Positions 1 through 10,134 of a DNA stretch of 64,000 bases are shown in pieces; within the stretch, counting starts at the first letter, position 1, and each line of letters starts with the position of its first letter. This DNA comes from Madurella fahalii. Its lineage: Eukaryota; Ascomycota; Sordariomycetes; Sordariales. The DNA lies in assembly GCA_029876055.1 (NCBI GenBank), contig CM056874.1, positions 5,828,001 through 5,892,000 on the forward strand, written 5' to 3'. A program made the position numbers and the translations under genes. The notes beneath the pieces are model-generated. The model did no database searches. It had not been told where the DNA came from and saw only the letters and a program-made list of their open reading frames with translations.

Positions 1-2237
1 TGGTGGAAGCTGCGGGTCGTGCGGCTGGACGAGAGGGTGCGGATGGTGGGCGGTGGCGCTCCTACGCTCTCGTCGGCGGCGGTAATCTCGGGGTTGCGCT
101 GGGCGTCCTTGCCCTTGACGTGGCAGATGTGCCCAAGCCCCGGGGTCCAGCGGAGGGTCAGCGAGGCGGCGTTAAGACGGGCGCGGAGAGTCTCGGTAAG
201 TTGGTCTTTTTCTTGTCTGAGTGCGGCGAGTTCCTTGTGCAAGCGGGAGAGGACCTTCGAGGCACCCGGTCTCATAATCCACGCTTCGTTATCTTCACCA
301 TAGTGCTCCCTGAGAGAAGGCGACTTTTTCTTGGCGGCTTTTGCGCTCGCTCCCTTGGGGAGGAGGGTGCTGTCCTCTGCAGTGCCTTCAGTCTTGACGA
401 TCTCCTGGGCGAGGGCGATGATCTCGCCTGCTTCGCTGTCTTCCATCTGGTGCTGCTGCACTAGCCCTTCCTCGTCGATTGCGTCACGGATATTTTGGGC
501 GAGCTTGAGCGGCTGCTTGAGGCTGATGCGGTTAACCATGGCGGAGAGACAATCTTGTTGTGGGCCATCGCTCCCTCGCCGAAATGAGACAGATGCATTT
601 AGAAGATTGACGATGTCTTCTGTCGCTTTGATGGTGTTTGCAAGCCGGAGGAGGTCGTCGGGATCGCCGCGGTTCAGGGCAAACTTTTGCACGAGGCGTT
701 GGGAATCATGGCTCCTCTGCAGGAGGACGACGATGGCATCGCGAAGGTCCTCATCCTGGATGAAGCGAGAGACTAACTCTTGCCTGAAGTTGATGACTTC
801 CAGCGAGGTTGAAGGGGAGCCTACGCTGGCGTTAGCCGGGCCGCACGTATTCAGTCGCAGAGACATCAAGCCTACTAAGCCACTCGTTGAGAAGTCTGGC
901 GCCGCTCTTGGTCACGGTTCTTCTGATGGCATGCAGCAGGCTTCCCCTGAAGGTGCCATCCCTGATAGTCTGCTTGATCTCCAGGGAGCGCATGCTGTTC
1001 TTGTCAATGCTCATTATGTGCATGCTCTCGTGGCGGAGCGGGGGTTGCAACTTCATGTTTAAGCCTCGTAAACGGTCTCTCACGTAATGGAGCAAGAGAC
1101 TCCCCGCTTGCACTTCACCATCTGTAAACCTCTCGGCCGTCTGAACTGATATCTCGTCCTCCAGCATCGGCGACCAGTCGGAGAGCTTCCGCAGCTCGCC
1201 CTGGGGCGAGTAGCTTACAAGATACCTCTCCTCTTGCAGGATGGACAGTAAAGCATGGTTCTGAGCCGATTCTAGCGCCTGGTCCAGGACTATCTCTCGA
1301 GGAGATACCCGCGACAACACAGATCCGAGCGACGCCAAACTGGTTGGCTGGGTGAAAAAACAGCCGGTAGACAGATCTAGCCATGCTAGGCCAACATTAG
1401 ATGGAATGTCATTGGTAGGATGGAACGTGTGTATAGATTGCTGGGCCTCTTGGCAGCTGGTATCATCCGATGCCGCCGGCTCGGGCAGGTGAATGGCCAT
1501 GACATAGTTGTTTGCATAGGGATCCATGAAGTTTTCGTCGATGAGGGTGCCTGGCGTGACGATACGGGCTACTCTGCGGTCATGCATCAGACCACCCGAC
1601 TTGACTTTCTCCGAGGGATCGTTCGGAAACTCCTCGGCGATGGCTACGTGGCGGTTGAGATCCTGGACCAGGATCTTGAGGAAGCGGTCCAGCTGGAAGA
1701 AGGGAAAGCCGGCCTGGCAGCAACGACCCATCAGAACAACGACGAACTACACAACGGCGTGGTGCAGGCATGGAACAATACCATTGGGACAGGCCCGGCA
1801 CTCGTCTTCTTCTGTGCTACCTTGAGGTTCAGGAGCGGGCCGTACTCCTCGGCCTGGTCCAGGTACAGCTCGTAGAAGCCGCCGACGCGGGTGAGCAGCA
1901 CGCAGTTGTCAAACTTTTGCATGTTGCGGCGTGCCTGCAGCACCACAGTTGGGTACGCGGGTCCATCTTCCTCGGGCGGGAGCGGCTGCGAAGGCACGAC
2001 GAGCCCCTGCGGCAGTTCGTCAAGCTTCACAACCGTCCGGGTTTTCTTGCCGCGAACCTGGATCCGCTGCAGATGGAATTCGGGGGGGCGAGACCGGCCC
2101 GATCCTCCGGAGGGGAGCGGAACCAAGGCAGTGATCACATTCCGAAGACCAAACCGGCCGACGGTGGCGGAAAAGCAACGCGACAGCGCACGACTATGAG
2201 GGCCGAGGCACGCTATCCGGAGGCGCGGGGAGAGCAT
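1..2237 (-). CDS. MSH1: MutS homologue 1, mitochondrial DNA mismatch repair protein (3' part beyond window)
   Basis: MutS family protein that recognises mispairs and maintains mitochondrial DNA. The N-terminus is Arg-rich with many small residues (MLSPRLRIACLGPHS...), as in a mitochondrial presequence. The MutS-I mismatch-binding domain follows, with LLTRVGGFYELYLDQAEEYG. Later come the connector and core/lever segments, ending in GARLLNEWLSSPSTSLEVIN across intron 2. The predicted coiled clamp is cut at base 1, so the C-terminal ATPase lies outside. Exons read 2237-1782, 1713-876 and 820-1. Introns are 1714-1781 (donor GTATTG) and 821-875 (GTAGGC, branch GCTAAC). The ATG at 2237 is used; the codon before it is TTG. 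No lesion is visible in the part shown. MSH1 is preferred to other MutS homologues because of the presequence and the early position of domain I. Confidence 0.9.
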
Positions 2238-3808
2238 CAATTATGGCCTGTTTAAACTCCCCTCGGCATCGGCAAAAGGTTTGTTGAGGTGGCGCTGATG
2301 CCCCGTTCCGCAGGTGATTACAGCGTGGTTGACAAGACGACAACGTGATCTCGAAAGAGGTCGGGAGCCCGCGAAACCGGCAAACGCGAATCGATGAGAA
2401 GCATTAACGCGCTGCCAGTGGCTTCGGTGGCGCCGCAGGTGGCCCCACAGCATCTCCCGGCAAGCTGCCAGGGGTCTGCTTTTAGTGCGTCCCGTTAGGG
2501 GGTCAAAAGAAAAGCTTCTTTCTCGCCAGGGTTCACGTTTTTCCATTTCATCTGGATTTTCTCAAGAGGCAAGGCTGCAAATACACCAACAGGTGTAGCT
2601 TGCCGTCGTCCCTTCTCGGCGATCCAGATTCGGCCTGCAGGCGAACCTGAAGTTCGACCCTGCGGGTGATGTGCGTTTCTCGTTATGGTTAGCCAACAGC
2701 GGACATGGGACCACTTGTGAACTCGATCGGCAGGTCAACATTTCCGGTGTCATACATAACAATTCCAAATTCCGCCCCGGGCCATTGTTTAAACCTGGAT
2801 TCCCGAACAGATGCTGATCTCGAGTCAACAAAGAACAGGGAGGCGGGAGAGCGTGGGGGCGAATAGACCCAGGATACGGGGATGGGTGTTTGACCGCCAA
2901 CAACAGCAAACCTTTTGAGTTGACCCATCTGACGGGGCACCGTGTCAAATTTCGCACAGCAGATGCGCTAAAGATGGTCATTTTGGAAGCGACGGCGAAT
3001 GCACACAACCGGCGCCGTTTGCCCAAAGTTCCAAGAGACGCGAGCCGGAAGAGATGGGTCAGAACCAATGGCGCGGCACCATGACCTGGCATGATTCAAG
3101 GGTGGCCCGATGTTCCTCGAGGTCTGGCCAACCCCTCGGTGGCCATTTGCCAGACACCATCGGCATCGACCGATTCGGACCCGGTTCTGTCATCATTTCC
3201 ACGCATTCCGAGCTGCTCTCAGGCCATGTTCATCAGCTCCGCTTGCCTAACCCCGTCTGAAGGAGCTTATATCCCCGCTCCGCTGGCCTATCTCGGCCTT
3301 GCTGCTGTCCAGTCCAGGCCTCCATGTCTGTCGGACTGGCCCACAAGACAACCTGTCAGTGGAAACATGCCATTCTGGCAACCTGAAGAGCGTTGCCCGT
3401 TGCCTTGTTTAGATCCCGAGGCTGATGCCAGATGCTGATGAACCCACTTAATCTACCCACTGAGACGTTGGTCCTCCCGGTACATGGGATGCTACTTGGT
3501 CGAAGTATCTATCCCACTAGGCGGGTATGGTATAAAGAACTCTCGCCCTTTTTCAGCCCCGAGCCCGTGCGGGTCTTTTCTTGAAATCCGTCCCCATCTT
3601 TGCCTGGTGTCATGGTCAATTTTGTTCTAGTGGTTGGGCCTTCTATCAAGGCACACACAACACGCTCGCGCCAGCCCCCTTTTCCGCAGCAAAGTCGCTG
3701 CAGCGCATAAACTCCACGGCATCCACGGAAACCCGCGTGGTAGGACGTTCTGGAGCAAGAGGACCTTCACTATTGCCTTCGAGACATCTAGAGCATTCAC
3801 CAACGTTC
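2238..3808. other. Intergenic region and putative promoter
   Basis: About 1.57 kb between the start of MSH1 on the minus strand and the next plus-strand gene. No open frame here has coding character. The far end contains a TATAAAG at 3531-3537 and a short upstream frame beginning at ATG 3612 that stops after about 32 codons. It should act as a shared divergent promoter region; nothing else was recognised. Confidence 0.6.
3531..3537 (+). promoter_or_regulatory. TATA-box-like element
   Basis: TATAAAG followed by a pyrimidine-rich stretch, about 280 bases before ATG 3809. It is the only good TATA match in this upstream region. Its role is inferred from position alone. Confidence 0.35.
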
Positions 3809-4864
3809 ATGCCAAGCATGGCGACGTCTGTACCGTTGCCCTTGAAAGCGCAGATCCCTGTCACTCCACCCCCGGAATTCCAGATGTTCATGAAGGGGCC
3901 GTCTCCACAAGTCCACAAACCCTTCGCTCAGGACGCGGCCCAAGCAACCAACTCTGAACAACCAGAGAAAACCGCACAACCGACGCAGCCATTAAGACCA
4001 CAAACCCAATATCGACATTCCCAGAAAACGCCAGGCCCAACTCGCCCGATCCCCCCGAACCCCCCTCCCGACCCAGCCGCAACTGCGACGTTCGACCCGC
4101 GCTACGTCGCCATGGCCTCCCGCATCGCCAGCTACTACCAGCAACGTTGCCAAGCCGTCGCCAACTTCCAACAACAGCGCTGCCAGGCCTGGGCCAGCGT
4201 ATACCGGCAAAAGTGCCAGGAAATGGCGCAGGCGGCCATGGTCATCGTCGCGTGGTACATCCGAGACCGCATCAAGCGGCGGCGCAAGCGGCAGAAGCGG
4301 GCCTTCAAGCGCGGGCTGGCGCGAAAAGCCGCTAGTGTTTCGACTGGCCGCAACGGCGGGATGACGAGGGGAGAGTCCGTACGACGTTGGGTCATGAGCG
4401 TGCCCCTAGGCGCGGCGTCCCCGACGTCGGCGGGGAATAGAGAGTTGCCGATGGATAAGGAGGAACTGGACTTTGATCTGGACCGGGAAGCGCCGGCGGA
4501 CAAGGACGGTCAGTTGTTTGATATGGCGGATAATCTTATCAAGAGCCACCTGGCGAGGATTGATATGCCGCTGCTGGGGGCGTTGTCGTTTGTTGAGAGT
4601 GAGAGCGAGAGTGAGAGTGAGGAGGACGAGGAAGAGGAAGAGGAAGAGGAAGATTTCATGGATTATGAGGATGAAGGAGAGGAGGAAGATGAGAACGAGG
4701 ACTATGAGGATGAAGAGGGAAGTGAGATGGCGAAACATGATGACGCTCATGAGGTTCGTGAAAGTGGAAAGGGAACTGGGAAGGAAACATGCATTTCCCA
4801 GGATGCACAACTGGGGACTACAACTAAGGCGAGCCGCAAGCGCTCGAGGAGTTCGGTTTCATAA
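3809..4864 (+). CDS. Hypothetical protein with Cys-Gln repeats, basic segment and acidic tail
   Basis: I do not recognise a family. The ORF is open from 3581 but its first ATG is at 3809 (MPSMATSVPL), giving 351 residues; a second ATG follows at 3818. The N-terminal third is Pro/Gln/Thr-rich. Around residues 109-135 a helical segment carries three Cys in similar contexts (YQQRCQ, QQQRCQ, YRQKCQ). It runs into a hydrophobic helix (AMVIVAWYI) and then a very basic stretch (RDRIKRRRKRQKRAFKRG) that could be a nuclear signal or nucleic-acid contact. The C-terminal part is a long Glu/Asp/Ser tract (bases about 4590-4740) followed by a short basic end. There is no obvious signal peptide. An upstream exon starting at ATG 3612 cannot be excluded. 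Confidence 0.55.
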   Translation: MPSMATSVPLPLKAQIPVTPPPEFQMFMKGPSPQVHKPFAQDAAQATNSEQPEKTAQPTQPLRPQTQYRHSQKTPGPTRPIPPNPPPDPAATATFDPRYVAMASRIASYYQQRCQAVANFQQQRCQAWASVYRQKCQEMAQAAMVIVAWYIRDRIKRRRKRQKRAFKRGLARKAASVSTGRNGGMTRGESVRRWVMSVPLGAASPTSAGNRELPMDKEELDFDLDREAPADKDGQLFDMADNLIKSHLARIDMPLLGALSFVESESESESEEDEEEEEEEEDFMDYEDEGEEEDENEDYEDEEGSEMAKHDDAHEVRESGKGTGKETCISQDAQLGTTTKASRKRSRSSVS

Positions 4865-5252
4865 CAAGATGGAGTGACGGAGTTTGGGCTGGGGGGTTCC
4901 GGGCGTTTGGTCCACTAGTGTTTGTACAAGCGTATATATATATATATATACCATTGTGCTCGCTAGGATACTTCGGCAATATCAACTTCCAATATACTTA
5001 CACATCTTCACCTACGACTTCATTCATAACCACTAGGCTTGACACTGCCTTTGCCCCTCCCCCCAGTTTGGCCGACGGTTACCCTTTGGGTTCTTCGGCT
5101 TGTATTGCTGTCCACGAGCATGTGATAGTGACCGTGACCTCAGGCGCTCACGTGTCAAGGCGGAGACAATAATGCCGGGCTTGAGCGATAGGACCCTGCA
5201 TCTCCTAACATAGTTTCGTCATATATGTATTAGGTCCATCGACTACTCTCCT

Positions 5253-5475
5253 GACCTCCCCCGATGGCCTAGAAAGAGGTAGGTCTCCCTCGTAGCCCAG
5301 CGGCCATCGGGGGAGGTCACCGTAAACTATGCCACACAGACCCTCCCACACTTAGCCATCGTGAAGTTGCGAGTTCGATCCTAAGAATAGAAACAAAAAA
5401 AAAAAGATAAAACAAAAAGATAAAACAAAAAGATAAAAAAAAAGATAAAAAAAAAGATAAAAAAAAAAAAAAAAA
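5253..5475 (+). repeat. SINE-like block: inverted repeat, pol III A/B-box-like motifs, A-rich tail
   Basis: A perfect 17-bp inverted repeat (5253-5269 and 5302-5318) flanks a 32-base spacer. TAGCCCAGCGG at 5293-5303 fits a pol III A box (TRGCNNAGYGG). GAGTTCGATCC at 5371-5381 fits a B box except at its first positions. An A-rich stretch with repeated GATAAAA units runs from about 5389 to 5475. This order resembles a tRNA-derived SINE, but no clover-leaf folds and the A-to-B spacing (about 78) is long. Other explanations are a decayed tRNA or a MITE-like hairpin next to simple sequence. Confidence 0.4.
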
Positions 5476-5494
5476 GTAGAGCTGTAACCGAAGT

Positions 5495-5551
5495 AAAACC
5501 CTACCCAGGGTTTTCGTAGCCGGCTACCTCCCTCTAGAGGGGGCTAGCCGG
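5495..5551. repeat. Two adjacent imperfect palindromes
   Basis: AAAACCCT at 5495-5502 pairs with AGGGTTTT at 5507-5514. Immediately after, CCGGCTA at 5520-5526 pairs with TAGCCGG at 5545-5551, with a further inner palindrome CCTCTAGAGG at 5531-5540. They directly follow the A-rich tract and may be the end of the same inserted element or an independent hairpin. Confidence 0.5.
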
Positions 5552-6439
5552 TGAGCTTTTTGGTAAATTTTTTCAGGATATTTCTTTTTAAGCCTATCTA
5601 CTATGCTAGCTTTAAGAGTGCTTTTGATGTTGGATCCTGAAATGACTGTTGTTGCTGTGACTAGATATCTGTATATATTAAACAAGGTACTGTAGTAGTT
5701 TGATAATCACAAGATGAATTGACTGAACAGCTATTGATTGCATGAGAATGGTGTTGATTGATCTTGCTACAACTGGAAGCCCGTTGAGAACACTGGGTAG
5801 GAGTTTCTGCGTCAGATGCCTCAACGCTCAATTACCAGACCTAAGACAATCCGGCTCGGTGTCGTCGTCTTCTGACGATCAGAGCCAATCTCGAGGGGTA
5901 CCACACCCCAGAGTCGGGTGGTGAAGCTTGCGCAGGGGACTGTTGAGGAGAGTGCATTGGATTGGCTGGATGCTCCCCCAGGATTTGCGGGGAACCGGGA
6001 TAACCCCTCGCAGCTGCTTGTTCTGGGTACGACACCCCCTGTCAGGCGCCCTAGAGGCTTTGGTGATCATCAGGTTGCAGCTGCAACCATCGACCAACCA
6101 CCTGCGCTGCCGTCCAGTATTTACGTGTTTCACTTCGGCACGTCTTCCTGACCGTTGCAATTGGAATACATACCATGGTGCTGTGGTAGTCAGTTGTGAG
6201 AAGGGCCTCTGTGGTATTTTAATCGTCACTCAGCCGCCTGTTTCTCGACCACCTCCGCTCCAGGCTTGGACTGGCGGTGACGACTAACCAGAGCTTCCCA
6301 TTTCAAGGTTCCCATCGACAGCCATACACAGTACTGCCATCCCGCATCAACTGCGTCCCCTTTCCCAGCCCACTTCTTTGCTATTCGAGCCTGTTTCTTG
6401 CTCCCCTCTCCCCTTGACCTTACCACCTCCACCACCACC

Positions 6440-9400
6440 ATGGGCGGCGAAACACGCACCCAGAAGGGCCCGAGGAGCGACTATCCGCTCCGGGCACCAA
6501 AGCCTGTCGGCCAACTGATATCCAACATCTACAAAGACCGCATCAACCAGTTCTACTCGCGCGGCCAATGGGAGCGTCAGAATCTCCTGGCCATGATGAA
6601 CGAGGCTGTCGTCTCGGGCGAACCTCATGTTCAGCTCTCGGTCTGGCATGCGCCGGGTCAGAGCAGGCCTACTTTCGAAGAAGCCACGTCCCACGAGTTC
6701 AAGAAGACCTCTGTGGGCGAGTCGTTTGGCCCGTCCTGGACGACCCATTGGTTCAAGGTCGTCTTGATGGTGCCCTCAGACCTCCGTGACAAGAGGCTTC
6801 TGGAGCTTCACTGGGATGCAAACAACGAAGGCATGGTGTGGACCGAGGACGGCAAGCCGCTCCAGGGCCTGACTGGCGGCGGTGAGCGGGTGGAATGGAT
6901 CCTTCCGGACTCGTTCCGCGACGGAAAGGCGCACACCATCTACATCGAGATGGCATGCAACGGCATGTTTGGCAACGCTCCTGGCGGAGACTCCATCCAG
7001 CCGCCGGACCCGAACAAATACTTCCGGCTCAGCCGAGCCGAGATCGTCGCCGTCGATCCCGATGCCCGCCAGCTCCACATTGACATCTGGATCATCGGGG
7101 ACGCCGCGCGCGAGTTCCCCAGGATTCCTGGGAGCAGCACAAGGCGCTCCAGGTTTGCAACGAGATCATCGAGGCATTTGAGCTCGGCAACAGGGAGTCC
7201 CTCAAGACATGCCGCAAGATTGCCGAGGATTACATCGGGCCCAACGTCAACTCGGCCAAGGTCTACGACAGCGGCAAAGAACCCGTCGTGTACGGCATTG
7301 GGCACTGCCACATCGACAGCTGCTGGCTGTGGCCTTTTGCCGAGACCAAGCGCAAAGTGGCCAGGTCATGGTCTAACCAGTGCGACCTGATGGATCGTTA
7401 CCCTGAGCTTAATTTTGCTTGCTCGCAGGCCCAACAGTACAAGTGGCTCAAACAGCTGTACCCATCCGTCTTCGAGCGGGTCAAGACGAAGGTTGCCGAA
7501 GGCCGCTTCCACCCCATTGGCGGCAGCTGGGTGGAACACGATACCAACATGCCTAGCGGAGAGTCGCTGGTCCGTCAGTTCCTCTACGGCCAGCGCTTCT
7601 ACGAAAGCAACTTTGGCAGCCGCTGCAAGACCTTCTGGCTTCCCGATACCTTCGGGTACTCGAGCCAGCTGCCTCAGATCTGCCGCCTGTCTGGAATGAC
7701 GCGGTTCTTGACGCAAAAGCTTAGCTGGAATAACATAAACCGGTTCCCCCATACCACCTTCAACTGGGTTGCTCTCGACGGCAGCCAGGTAATCTGCCAC
7801 ATGCCGCCAGCCGAGACATATACTTCCGAGGCCCATTTCGGTGACGTTAAGCGTAGCATGTCGCAACACAAGTCGTTGGACCAGGACGCCACGTCACTGC
7901 TTGTGTTCGGCAAAGGTGACGGAGGCGGTGGTCCCACCTGGCAACAAATCGAGAAGCTCCGTCGGTGCCGTGGTATCAGCGACAATGTCGGCCTCCTGCC
8001 CCGCGTCCACATGGGTAATTCGGTCGACAACTTTTTCGATCGGCTTGAGCGCAAGGCCGACACGTTTGTGACATGGTATGGCGAGCTTTATTTCGAGTTG
8101 CACCGTGGAACATACACGACCCAGTCCAACAATAAGCGCAACAACCGGCGATCAGAGATTGTCCTCCGCGACCTCGAGCTGTTGGCCACCATTGCTTCCA
8201 TCAAGGACAGCTCGTACAGGTATCCGAAGAAGGAGTTTGATGACATGTGGGAGTTGGTGCTTCTTTGTCAGTTCCACGACTGTCTGCCAGGCAGCTCCAT
8301 CGAGATGTGTTACCGCGAGTCGGACGAGGTGAGTTGCGCTCGAATTTTTTTTAATTTTTTTTTTTTTTTTTTTTTAACTACCGGACAGATACTTACAAGC
8401 GCGTCCAGTTCTACGCCCAGGTTTTCAAGAATGCCGAGAACATCCTCGAGCGGATCTCGAAGACGCTGGGAGTCACCCAAGTCCACACCACAACCCTCGC
8501 AGACGGCATTGCGGTCAATACGCTGCCGTGGCGCCGCAAGGAAATCATCCAGATTTCCGAGAATGAGGCCGCTGTGGCCTGTGGGAAGGGCCCGCTCCTG
8601 AAGTTGCGGAACTTCAAGACGAGCGAAGACAACCCTCTCGTCTCCCTGAAGCAGTTGTCGTCGGGAGCTTTCGTCCTTGAGAATAGTCAACTCAAGGTCA
8701 CGGTGGAGGCCGGCTTGATTACATCGCTCTACGATAAGTTGGCCGAGCGCGAGGTCATTCCCAAGGGACAAAAGGCCAACCAGTACGTCATCTTCGACGA
8801 CAAGCCCCTGTACTGGCAAGCTTGGGACGTCGAGGTCTATCACCTTGACACCCGCAAACCCCTGCAATCCGGCGAGACCAAGGTGCACGAGGAAAAGAAG
8901 CACCGCGTCAGCGTCGTTACCCGGACCAAGATTAGCGACGCGAGCTCCATCGAAACAGTCATCAGCCTCTCGGCCGCCATCGAGAACCAGCAGTCGTACG
9001 TCGAGGTGTCGAGCAAGGTCGAGTGGCACGAGACCATGAAGTTCCTCAAGGTCGAGTTCCCCGTCGACGTGCGCAGCACCGAGGCAAACTATGAAATGCA
9101 GTTTGGCATCGTCAAGAGACCCACGCACTACAACACCAGCTGGGACATGGCCAAGTTCGAGGTCTGCTGCCACCGCTTCGCCGACCTGTCGGAGCACGGC
9201 TACGGCGTCTCCATCCTGAACGACAGCAAGTACGGCTTCGCCACCGCGGGCTCCACCATGCGCCTCTCGCTGCTCCGCAGCCCCAAAGCCCCCGACGCCA
9301 ACGCCGACATGGGCACCCACCACATCCGCTGGGCCATCCTGCCGCACCAGGGCAGCCTCTCGCACGTGACGGTCCGCAAGGCGTTCGAGTTCAATAACCC

Positions 9401-9770
9401 GCTCAAGCTGGCCTCTTCGCCGGGCGGCGTGTCGGGCAGCGCCCTCAGCGCCCTGGCGGAACCCCCCGTGTACCTGACCGACGACTCGAGCCCGGCGCTG
9501 GTGCTGGATACGGTGAAGCGGGGCGAGGACGACGAGGATGTGTCGAGGGGCGAGTTGCCCGTCAAGAAGGGCCGCAGCGTCATTCTGCGCATCTACGATT
9601 CCCTGGGCGGACGGGCCAGGGGCACGGTCGCGACCACGTGGGATGTCGCGAAGGTGAGCAAGGTGAATCTGTTGGAGGACGAGCTGGAGGAGGTGGTGTT
9701 TGAGGGCGGGAAGTTCCAGGTTGACATCGGCGCGTTCGAGGTTGCTTCGTACAAGTTGCAGTTGGCGTAA
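6440..9770 (+). CDS. AMS1: Vacuolar/cytosolic alpha-mannosidase, GH38 (contains a one-base frameshift)
   Basis: GH38 alpha-mannosidase that trims mannose from free oligosaccharides and is delivered to the vacuole. ATG at 6440 (MGGETRTQKG); the frame is open further up but has no earlier ATG. The metal/substrate motif GIGHCHIDSCWLWPFAE lies near bases 7297-7350 and the nucleophile motif FWLPDTFGYSSQLPQI near 7630-7680. One intron, 8329-8408, has a long T run and joins ...RESDE to FYAQVFKNAE. Between ...AAREFP (to 7119) and DSWEQHKAL (from about 7122) the frame changes by one base at a CCCC run (7117-7120), with no possible intron there. One added base would give 1083 codons, the normal AMS1 size, and the rest shows no damage. 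So this is either a homopolymer base-call error or a recent lesion. Confidence 0.9.
8329..8408 (+). other. AMS1 intron with long poly-T tract
   Basis: Donor GTGAGT after GAG, acceptor GTCCAG before TTC. An earlier CAG at 8386-8388 would put the downstream exon out of frame. The run of T between about 8356 and 8375 is unusually long for an intron this short. Confidence 0.7.
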
Positions 9771-10134
9771 GGGTTGTTACCTTAATCCAGCTATGAGTGC
9801 AGACAGAGTTAGGCTTTTCCTTTCTTAAGGGTTTTGGGCATTAGGCAGCTTTCGACGGTTATTGGTATATGTGTGATGGGGACGGTCACGGAAGGGTTTG
9901 TCGTGAGTATCATCAGAACACGGAGATCGGGTACGTTCCGCTTTATGTAAGACACAGTCGTATGGAAATAGCACACCGAATGTCCAGATTCCCTTTTTTT
10001 TTGCCCCGTGTTCCCACTGGAATGGTATCCGAGCCAGAATCCCCCTGGCTCCAAAACAAAACTAAACAATGGAATCATCCCCCACCCCACCCCACCACGC
10101 ACTGTACCTACACAAAACCACAAAACGACAGGTA
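9771..10134. other. Convergent 3' intergenic region
   Basis: 364 bases between the stop codons of AMS1 and NOP14, which face each other. It should hold both 3' UTRs; nothing else was recognised. Confidence 0.7.

Larger units (their letters stand above)
4865..6439. other. Intergenic region with repeat-like block
   Basis: About 1.57 kb. It contains a short TA microsatellite near 4934-4950, a 17-bp inverted repeat with pol III-box-like sequences and an A-rich tail (5253-5475), two hairpins (5495-5551), an AT-rich stretch to about 5740, and then GC-richer DNA that is probably the AMS1 promoter. No credible coding frame was found. Confidence 0.55.

Noticed and set aside
821..846. A 26-base intron (GTGCGG...TAG) in MSH1
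   Set aside because: Too short to splice; the 55-base intron 821-875 with a GCTAAC branch fits better and restores LLNEWLSSPST.
8381..8388. Earlier acceptor CCGGACAG for the AMS1 intron
   Set aside because: It would leave the following exon out of frame; the CAG at 8406-8408 keeps the frame and family sequence.
8310..9365. 351-codon frame antisense to AMS1
   Set aside because: Shadow of the mannosidase coding strand, with composition reflecting codon bias only.
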